Assembly: GCF_001949145.1 (NCBI RefSeq)
Contig: NW_019091388.1
Span: forward strand, 495,212 to 555,211
From: Acanthaster planci
Lineage: Eukaryota > Echinodermata > Asteroidea > Valvatida > Acanthasteridae
Length of the DNA stretch: 60,000 nt
Direction of reading: 5' to 3'
Shown here: one piece after another, positions 51,806-60,000 of the stretch
Layout of the letters: the number at the start of each line of letters is the position of its first letter
Numbering within the stretch: the first letter of the stretch is position 1
Notes under the pieces: model-generated
What the model was told of the DNA's origin: nothing
Seen by the model: the letters and a program-made list of their open reading frames with translations, nothing else
Databases searched by the model: none
Translations under genes and position numbers: made by a program

Positions 51806-51878
51806 CTCTTTTCTGCATGAATGAGAACAGCTCATTCAGAAATTCCTTCCTCTTTCGATCATCAGACAATTCATAAAG
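51806..51878 (-). CDS. ARID3 (dri): ARID3 exon: N-terminal helix of ARID domain
   Basis: 73-nt exon, phase 0 at its start and one base over at its end. It encodes LYELSDD, then RKRKEFLNELFSFMQKR and the first base of a Gly codon. This is the beginning of the ARID core (helix H1) as in all ARID3 proteins, where it follows a W-x-x-E-E-Q-F-K-Q segment that would be on the preceding exon. The acceptor reads TTTGTTACAG before CTT; the donor is GAG/GTAAG. A scan of 51.9-60 kb on the minus strand for a phase-0 exon ending in the EEQFKQ-like motif found none, so the upstream exon is probably beyond the right edge. The intron after it is about 28.2 kb. Identification rests on the translation and exact phase match to the next exon. 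Confidence 0.94.
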
Positions 51879-53599
51879 CTGTAACAAAGATGAAAATTGT
51901 TGAATTTTAATGTGTTGCTAGCATCTCACATGTATATTTAAGGTACAGTTTATCTTTTGTCATTTGTGTATTATGTTTCTTGAGGCAACACAATTACTCC
52001 AAATCTAAAGAATGCAACCTAAGAGCAAACCTGATGAGTTTCAACTGGTTCAGCAAATGTACCGGGGTATGTATATTCCAACAAAAACAATATTCTAGGA
52101 TTCTGATTTCAGATCAAAAGTTGCTCAGTCATGTATTGACAATTTGAACTGCGCCTGAATTCGACATCTGGGACACGTTCTCACACTCAGTTGAATGACG
52201 TCACGCACTGAGCCAACGAATTATAGTAATCACTTCTGCATGCATGTGTTGTGGCAATGTTTGAGTATGCTTCTAATAGCAGTTTTCAAAAAATGCATCT
52301 TTAGACGCATCATTGGAAGCAGCCTTCTTCCATTATTTTCTTCAAAATGATAGCTTGCCAAAAAGATTGTCTTCACAGGGAGTTTAGTCCAATAACCATA
52401 TTTTAACCAAGTATGCTTTTCGACGATAATTTTGTCAGTATTTTTTGAATAACTGCAAATAATGGACTGCACACTTAAAAACAAGTAAGCAGCCAACAGT
52501 TTTCCTGATGAAAGGAGGACCTTTTTATTGTCTTAATAAGGCATTTCTGTAGAAGACTTAGTCTTCTGAATATGCCTCTGTATTTGCCTCCTTTTATTTC
52601 AGTGTCTCATGGTCTTATTTAACTTTCACTCTTGTAGTCATAAATCTTTCATTTATTGACCTTGTGTATAACTTGATTGCAAAACGGAAATAAATGTTGA
52701 GTCAAAAAAATGACAATTTTTTAAAGCTTTTTTATTTGGCTCCACGCATGAACCTCTCACATGTACACTATATGCCTTCACATGTACATGTACAGTATGT
52801 ATGAACTTCACTTTAATATGACACGTGCAGTAAATTGGTATGGCCACAATTTACACTTTATCTGCCAAAATTAATCTAAGAAGGCTTTTTAAGATTACAT
52901 TGCAAATCAAGTTCATTCCAGTCTGCTGTTCATTTCAGGCATGAGAACGTGATGAGTGCATGTATTTGATTCAAAAGATTTCCAAATAATTCTTTTCTGC
53001 CTCCATCTTCATATGATTTTCTGGCATCTATTTACTGTGTGCTAACAAATACCAACAAACACTGGGTGATTTGGGTACATCTGATTCATAGTCCAGAGCC
53101 CCCAATAAAACACAGCTGATCACTACTTAACAAGTCAACATGAAACACGATGCCTGAGAACAGACAAATATCTACTTCTGCTTTATTGTTATTTTTAATA
53201 CAATCATCTTCATTAATTCCCTTAAAAGTTGATGGTATTTGAAGGTCAGGAAAACTAGAAAATTGATAAAATAGTTTCTTTTAGATCATTCATAAATAAC
53301 GGTCAGTTTAAAGTTGTCTTGCATCTTTATCGCTGAGACCTAAGAAAGATGCAGTTAAAAATGTCTTCTTGATGCAATGCTGATACATGATATTGTCTGC
53401 TACTCAGCACATAGGTGCAATTAGGCCATCTGTTGCATTAGGAGTCGTGCAAACAAAACAAAATATGCTCATATGTCCCTCTACCAGCAAGATGATCAGA
53501 TATACATGTACTTGTACATGAGCATGTACGAATGAATGTACATGACATGAATGATAATGTGATGCCCCAGTATTACATTTCATTTGCAATATTTCCAGC

Positions 53600-53756
53600 A
53601 AGTAAAAGTAATGGACATGATTAACCCCCCCCCAAGTAAATGTAATGGACATGAGTGACCCCCGCAAGTAAATGTAATGGACATGAGTGACCCCCGCAAG
53701 TAAATGTAATGGACATGAGTGACCCCCGCAAGTAAATGTAACGGATATGAGTGACT
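53600..53756 (+). repeat. Minisatellite, five units of about 32 bp
   Basis: Unit AAGTAAATGTAATGGACATG followed by AGTGACCCCCGC. Starts at 53600, 53634, 53666, 53698 and 53730. The middle three are virtually identical. The first has a longer C run and TTAA in place of GTGA, and the last is diverged and truncated, as expected at array edges. Confidence 0.93.
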
Positions 53757-54875
53757 ACGATCCTGCCAGTACTGATAGTTTTTTCTACATACATGTTGAC
53801 ATGAAGAAATATCAATTTGATCTTATAAACTCTGTATAAACTACTGCAATGTCAATGGAGGTATGGAACATGTGGCAAAATTTCAAATAAAATTGGTCTG
53901 GCTCTGTTTTCCATTATTATCGAGTGCTCAGTTTCAAGAGGCAAAAACAAATAACTTGTGTTTTATATGTATCTGTACTTAATAATTTCACAGAAAAATG
54001 GCCGTGAATATGGATGTATATGTAGCAAGGGTTGCATGAATTAAGGGTAAAATTAAGAAAACCAATCAAGCTCGTAAAAGTTCTTGAGGGCAATGACATA
54101 AACAGTGACCTACATGTACATGCACATGTACTGAGGAAAATACACCCACAACTACAAGGAACTGAAGTAATACCTTTGCTGCACTAATGGCATCATGGGG
54201 ATTTGAGGTAATATGCTGAAAATGTAGAGTGTGTTGTACATTAATTGTTGTGGAAGGGTAGAGTGTCATAAACATGTCTTCATGATTAATTTTGTCATTG
54301 CAGAGGCTGGATCCAAACTACACGAATGAGATAGTAGTAATAAACTCAAGAGAACATAATAATGTACACCATATGACCTGTCTGGTCTCAAGAGGACTGA
54401 CTGCAAGAACAATCAACCTACATCACAGTGTGCTGTGACAGTGAAAAGAACTGCATGTACAGCATGCATATGCAATCCCCACCTGATCAAAAGTTAATTT
54501 GTCTCAACAGACCATGTCTATTAGCACAAATGCCAAATTGTGAACATACTACCTGTAATTAATACATGTATGTAGTCAGGGCCAATTAATTTATGGATGA
54601 ACAGTCACTTCGTTATTTCTGAGGGCAATCACCTCGGCCAGGTCTTGGAGCTGACAGCAAGATTGCATTGAGTACAAACACATCGAACAGCTCAAGACCT
54701 TGTGTCTGCTCATGATAGGTACATGTATGTTGTATGCATGAATCTGTACACACAAACTAGGTGTGTACATATATACACACGTACAGTACACTGTACATGT
54801 ACACTGTACAGGTGATCAGGTTATGAAGGGGCAACACACATTATGCATGGGACCAAAATTGTTACAGCTAGAGTA

Positions 54876-55028
54876 CCGAAGTGAATGTGTCACACATACA
54901 GTCCTGTGTGTAAAAGGCATTACATGTACTAGTACATGATGTAAGAACCAGTGTGTGAACCAACAAACATACTGTACATGTACCCCATTAGCTTACACTA
55001 TCTGGTTCACAGTGACATCACACTTCGG
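54876..55028. mobile_element. TA-flanked MITE, copy 2
   Basis: 153-bp element with ends CCGAAGTG and CACTTCGG, bounded by TA on both sides (54874-54875, 55029-55030). The interior matches the copy at 6481-6626. Its terminal inverted repeats are better preserved than copy 1. An ACATGTACTAGTACATG palindrome is inserted in the middle. Confidence 0.7.
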
Positions 55029-58000
55029 TACCAACCAAGTCATTTTTTAAAGTCAAGTCAAGTTTTCACAAGTCTGGTGTTGATTATAGTATGGGGGTAG
55101 TACATGTACAGTGTAGTTCTTTTCCAGCCCTTTAAAGAAATTTCTTCTGTTATACTTTCAGATCATGTACAAGTATGGCGTATAAATAATTGCTGCGCTG
55201 ATGAACGAATAACACAACTTCTGAGAAAACACACGCCTCATGATCGCAGTTTGCGACCCACCTGGGTGGGCCTGACTGCACACTGCATGGAGAAAAAGGC
55301 AGCTTGCTTTTGTACGCTCCCTAGCTTACATGTGCATGTACATTAAAAGGGCTTCTTTTTAACCAATTATGTGTGGACACCCAAAAGTATATTTATTATT
55401 TTCAATAAAAATATACCACAAAGCTAAATTTAATCTAGTTGCAAGTCATGTTCTTCCAAGTCAAGTCCTAAGTCTTATTTTATCCAAGTCAAGTGCTCTC
55501 TCAGGTCAAAAAGTCCCACTGAAGTCAGAGTCAGCAACTGACGTCAACAGCACTGGTTCTAAGAACAATTTTTTGGTCATTACAAGTCGGTCCTGACTTC
55601 TTTTACAAAAGAAACAGGCCCCTTAATGTAATGGAGACCTGTTATGTTCATACATTATATGTACATGTACATGCATGTATGCTGCAGACACCAGTAATTG
55701 AATAAATATTATGTACCGGTATGTCACTGTTGTTCACATTCATAAAAAGATGTCACAACAAACATACGGATACATAACATTGTTTGTAACTAATCCACAC
55801 AGTACAAAAGTTCATTTACATGTACATGTATGTGGAAGACAGCAAAGTCTTTTGAAATGCTTGTGTCAAAAAATCAGTCTGGACAATTTATTACATCAAA
55901 ACAAGTTAGAAGCGCCTTCCACACAGGAAATCAAAAATAGAATTATTTCATAACAAAGGATATCCACAATCCATCGGGTGCCAATTTCTTTGATAATCAC
56001 ATTTTCATCAGACGGAACTAGCCAATAAGAGCGGGCGTAATTAAGGTGGAAACTGCCATGGCAGGAAGCCAAGACGCAAGAAAACAAAAGGTGTTTCTGG
56101 CAGATAAAAATCAGGGGAAAAAAATCAAGTCTGAAGGAAGTCTGGGGGTAGAAGGGCAGAAAACTGCTTTCATCATTAAAACTGCTAGTTGCGTTAGTGA
56201 CTGATCAACTGAACATACATGCACAGAACTGTTTTTTGTAAAGGACATTCATGAGTTTTAGAGTAAACATACATACATGTATATATACATGTACATGTAT
56301 ATGCATATGTAACCATTAAAGTGAAGGAAGTATTCCTCTTTCACCTAACAATAAATGAACAGGAATGTACGTAGAAATCACCTCATATATAATCTCATTA
56401 TAACAATCTCAAAGGTTAAATGTAAACCCAGGTCCAACCCTGGACCATTTGACATTTAAATTTGTAGCTGCAACAAATTTTTCTTAGACATAATTATTCT
56501 GCAACTTTGCACTGTGCTTCAATGTATGAAAACCCTTAGTTACATTGCAATGTGGTTAAATGCATTGAAAAGTGCACTTTTTTAACTTAAAATTATGGGG
56601 TAGCCATGCTTTCCTGGACAACCAAGGGCACTGTTGAGGGCGTCACCCAGGGAAGACATACTACGATTTATAGGTTTTTCTGTTCAATCATAAACCAAGA
56701 ATGTACCTACTGAAAACAATTGAGAAAGGGATTGATGCTTGATTATTACTATAAAATCTTCAAAACTTGCAGCACTTTTTTGTGTACAAACCAATGTATA
56801 ACATTGGGACTTTCTTCTAGAATGACATCACAGTTATGGAAATTTCATGAAAACCAAAAACACACATAGACCAAAAGGGCATTTAATACCCTTTGAAATA
56901 GTGAAACAAAAGTTGGAAATAAGGTTATTCAGAAACAAAGGTACATTTTGAAAGTCTGAACTGGAAACTAAAACAAATTGATAGCAGTTACCCTTTAACA
57001 TAAAGTACAATTTGAGTCAGACTTATACCAGAAATTCAGGTTGGCATAGGTTTGCTGTTGGAATCACACATTTCTCGCCTTCCAATGCATTCTTAGTTCA
57101 TCTCTAATGATTCCTCCAATCCCTTTAGTTAGATTATTCCTGCAAGACTCCCAAATATTTCACATTAATGTGGGTTTTCTTCAATGTCTTCTCTTGACTG
57201 ATTTCATCAGGCTTAATGTACCTATTTCATCTTGAACATCATAAATATTTTATTCAGGAGTTATGATTCTGTTCCCTGGCCATTAAAAAAACAGGATAAC
57301 GAAACAAAAACATGTATACAAATAAAATCTGAAATGTGGTGCATGTAGAGACTTACATGTATGAAATACACAGCCAATAAGATATAATTGCCTTTCTCAT
57401 TATGACAGCTAGATAACCCCAAGAAGGTCATTCCTGATATTCATACTTTAACAGAGGAAAAATATGTAGATCAGTTTGCCTTGTGACGCTCAGCTCTTAG
57501 TCTTTCTTTTATTCTTCACATAGCAGTCCAATTATTGAAACTCATGTTGCAGGTGATGTCTTTCAGAACTGTTCCGCACAACCATCTATGGATTACCTCT
57601 CAGGGAATTTTAACTCCGGTTACAACAAAGAATACGGTAGATACATGTACCTTATAAAAGGTGGAACTGTTTCTGTTCAGTTACAAAGGCATTATATGAT
57701 ACTTGGCAATACTTAAATGTACATGTATGTAAGTATAATACATGTACATGTACCAGTATCATATGGCATTCAGACTGGACTGAACATTCAATAGTGATAA
57801 ACTTTGGAAGAAAAAGCGGTGAATTTGCATATAAGGCCCTTCCAGTCAATAAAATGGGGTATACATGTATGGTAGGTGCCAGTGATAGCTGCTACTAGAA
57901 CTCCCTTGCAACATCTTTTCCAATATCCCTGCATGCATTCCTGCTCCATTCAAAGAAGAAAACTAAGAGACATGTTATTATTTATTCAATCAATCATTGG

Positions 58001-60000
58001 CCGATTCAGCTGTGACTGAACCCTCCCTCATTGAAGTCACTTTAAAATACAGTAGACCCAGCATCAATCCACTTTTTTTCTCCTAGATTACAACTGCCAG
58101 TGATGTACCTGTCACTACCTTGGTGTCCTGCGACAGATGGCTCAATGCTCCCTGATAAAAGACGCCATTGAAATAACAAGACCCTACGGATGTAATCCCT
58201 ACTTTCATTGATCGGTTCTTATCTCTTTTCAGCACTCCTTCAGGTAATTTTTTATAAGGAAGGATGAGGAGCAAGGAACATGGGGTCTATAGTGGCGCTA
58301 CATGTTATCAGACAAAGGCAGGTGAATTATTAATGGATGGGGATCAGGCTGGCATTTTAGCCGAGTCTTGAGATGCAAAGCAAGCTAGTGATTCTTATTT
58401 GGTAAATGGTAGATGAAATGATAGCTTCTGGCCATGGGGATCTAAAAGTGAGAATGTGAGAGGTTGCCAAGCCACTTTTACATTACATGTACATGGCGTC
58501 TGACATGGTTGAAAGTTAAAAACAAACCAAAAAAGAAAACACTGCACTTGTACAGGTGCTCGATTGATTGAGGGAGATATTGAAAGGTCCTTAACACTTT
58601 GTGCATTGACTTTGTACATTAAGTAGAAACACAACTGAAATATGGAAATACAAACATGCTTAAATTAAATGTACATGTACATGTACCAGTAAGTCCTGAA
58701 AAAAATTGGAAATTTAAGGGCTATTGAACCATCCAGTGTCCAGTGAGGAAACTTCTCCAGAATTACTCTTTATGCAACCAGCCAAAGACCTGTAACATTC
58801 CTCCCTGGATTTCCCCACTGGCAAACAGATTATCCAATACTAAGAAACACCTGATAATGCAAACACAACCACTGGAGACTCTGTGCGTAAGAACAAACAG
58901 TAGCAAGGTCCTGTTAGTAGGCCATGAAATCCAGCACTGGGAAAATGAGAACACAGCACAGGAAATAGGGGAGCAAAGTGGGATTCGAGAATAGCACACA
59001 GTCACAACAGAAATGTTGCAGTTTATTCAACCTTTTTTTGACAGGTGACTGGTCTGACCAGTCATCAGACCACACTTTTAAACCAGACTCTGCAAACAAT
59101 TTATCAATATTCCTTTTGCACACACATTCACTGTCTGATGACTAGACCATTGCATACTACATGTACATGTATACATGTACAAATGTGCTTCCAAGATTGA
59201 AACTCATTTCAAACATTTAAGATGTGCATTTCTAAAAATTAAATAAAAACTTCCAGAGGTTATGAAGCACATCTTGAAATTAATGGCAAATACATGTACA
59301 TAAGACTGTCCTTTCCTTTGAGAACACAATGGTATTGTTATTGGATCAACAACAGAAAGTGCAAACTGCATTTAATGTTGAAACAAAATCCGTGGTTTCA
59401 GGTAGTGACTCATCAAGAAAGAATCAGTCATCTATAGGAAATGAATCTCCTTAAACACCAGAGTATCGGCCAGCAGATCATGTCACTTTTGTCAAACATA
59501 TTTTGAGTCGCAGTGCAAGCTGCACCTGAAATGTTAGCATGCAGGGTTCCAACATACAAGTACGTGTACATGTACAATGTACATGTAACACTACTCCAGT
59601 GGCCAAATGCCAGTCAGAATCATCACAGACAAATAAAATCCTTATTGATGAGGTCCAGGGACCGGTCAAGGTATATTTCCTCCAATTTTATTAAATATCT
59701 GCTCCCATTAAAAGGAAAACTATTACATTTATAAACCTAAAGAAAAAGGAGTATTAGTTTATCTTTAAAAACTACTTACAATGATGTGACAAGATTTTTC
59801 ACCGCATGCTGTGATGTGGTGAAAACACATTCCGCATAAGAGCCAGGAGCAAGGAGCTATTGTGCACAGATGACTGTACACGTATATGTGTCCTGATTCA
59901 ACAATAATGCAGTACAAACAATGTTGGAAATGATCTGAAATATCAAAGCATTTGATGAACTTAATGAGCAAATTTACAAAATGGGTTTCTCTTTTCTGTA

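Larger units (their letters stand above)
8094..51878 (-). other. ARID3 (dri): ARID3 / dead ringer gene, five 3' exons (gene span visible in window)
   Basis: Minus-strand gene for an AT-rich interaction domain transcription factor of the ARID3 (dead ringer, Bright) family, a nuclear DNA-binding protein. Five exons join in frame: 51878-51806, 23646-23463, 17615-17395, 17199-16981 and 8251-8094. The split codons (G/GT, CA/A, G/AA, G/CT) all close correctly and give 284 residues plus TGA. Relative to the first visible Leu: ARID about 1-115, linker about 116-175, REKLES-alpha-like about 190-232, REKLES-beta about 245-265. From the family: the ARID contacts AT-rich DNA and REKLES mediates self-association and nuclear traffic. 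In sea urchin embryos the orthologue acts in oral ectoderm and skeletogenic specification. The 5' coding part and promoter are not in the window or were not recognisable. Symbol is family-level; ARID3A/B/C subtypes are a vertebrate distinction. Confidence 0.95.
51879..60000. other. ARID3 upstream intron (5' part of gene not seen)
   Basis: Presumed intron leading to the missing 5' exon or exons. Contents: a 32-bp minisatellite (53600-53756), TA-flanked MITE (54876-55028), an AAGTC-rich strip (55050-55590), and dense palindromic ACATGTA clusters (for example 54717-54812, 56268-56310). No exon ending in an ARID start motif was found. Confidence 0.5.

Noticed and set aside
53600-53756. CRISPR-like direct repeats
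   Set aside because: Units are contiguous without unique spacers, and the genome is eukaryotic; it is a minisatellite.

Overview
The window is animal nuclear DNA: AT-rich, intron-dominated, with dispersed transposon fragments. Its coding content and repeats suggest a marine invertebrate deuterostome. An echinoderm such as a sea star is most likely, judged from the ARID3/dead ringer sequence, a DIRS retroelement, the GGGCCAATTTCATAGAGCTG-type foldback repeat, and a genome-wide habit of TACATGTA and TACCGGTA palindromes. Nothing in the sequence fixes the species.

One protein-coding gene can be supported with confidence: an ARID3-family (dead ringer / Bright) transcription factor on the minus strand. 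Five exons are visible, in transcription order: 51806-51878, 23463-23646, 17395-17615, 16981-17199 and 8094-8251. Every junction has GT..AG splice sites, the phases are compatible throughout (0, 1, 2, 1, 1), and together they make 855 nt, which is 284 residues plus a TGA stop. They encode most of the ARID DNA-binding domain, a linker with a divergent REKLES-alpha-like segment, and REKLES-beta ending 25 residues before the stop. The N-terminal exon or exons, including the conserved WxxEEQF-type start of the ARID domain, were not found and probably lie beyond position 60000. Introns are about 28.2 kb, 5.8 kb, 0.2 kb and 8.7 kb, plus at least 8.1 kb of an upstream intron.

Layout: 1-8093 is 3' UTR and downstream flank with MITEs, an inverted repeat and a SINE-like unit. 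8094-8251 is the last coding exon. 8252-16980 is the last intron, invaded by a complete but frameshifted DIRS-type tyrosine-recombinase retroelement (about 10701-15138) and, 64 bp away, a non-autonomous hAT-like element (15203-16161). 16981-17615 holds two exons 195 bp apart. 17616-23462 is an intron with a near-perfect hairpin MITE and a 29-bp perfect stem-loop. 23463-23646 is the core ARID exon. 23647-51805 is one giant intron with dispersed repeats, a possible unrelated exon-like fragment near 29.5 kb and a long anonymous ORF near 41 kb. 51806-51878 is the first visible ARID exon. 51879-60000 is upstream intron with a minisatellite and a TA-flanked MITE.

Most other open frames are short chance ORFs in non-coding DNA. 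I did not find a new multi-gene biological system. The features most worth checking are the DIRS element with its readable internal complementary region, the hairpins and inverted repeats around ARID3 exons, and the recurrent palindromic 8-mers.
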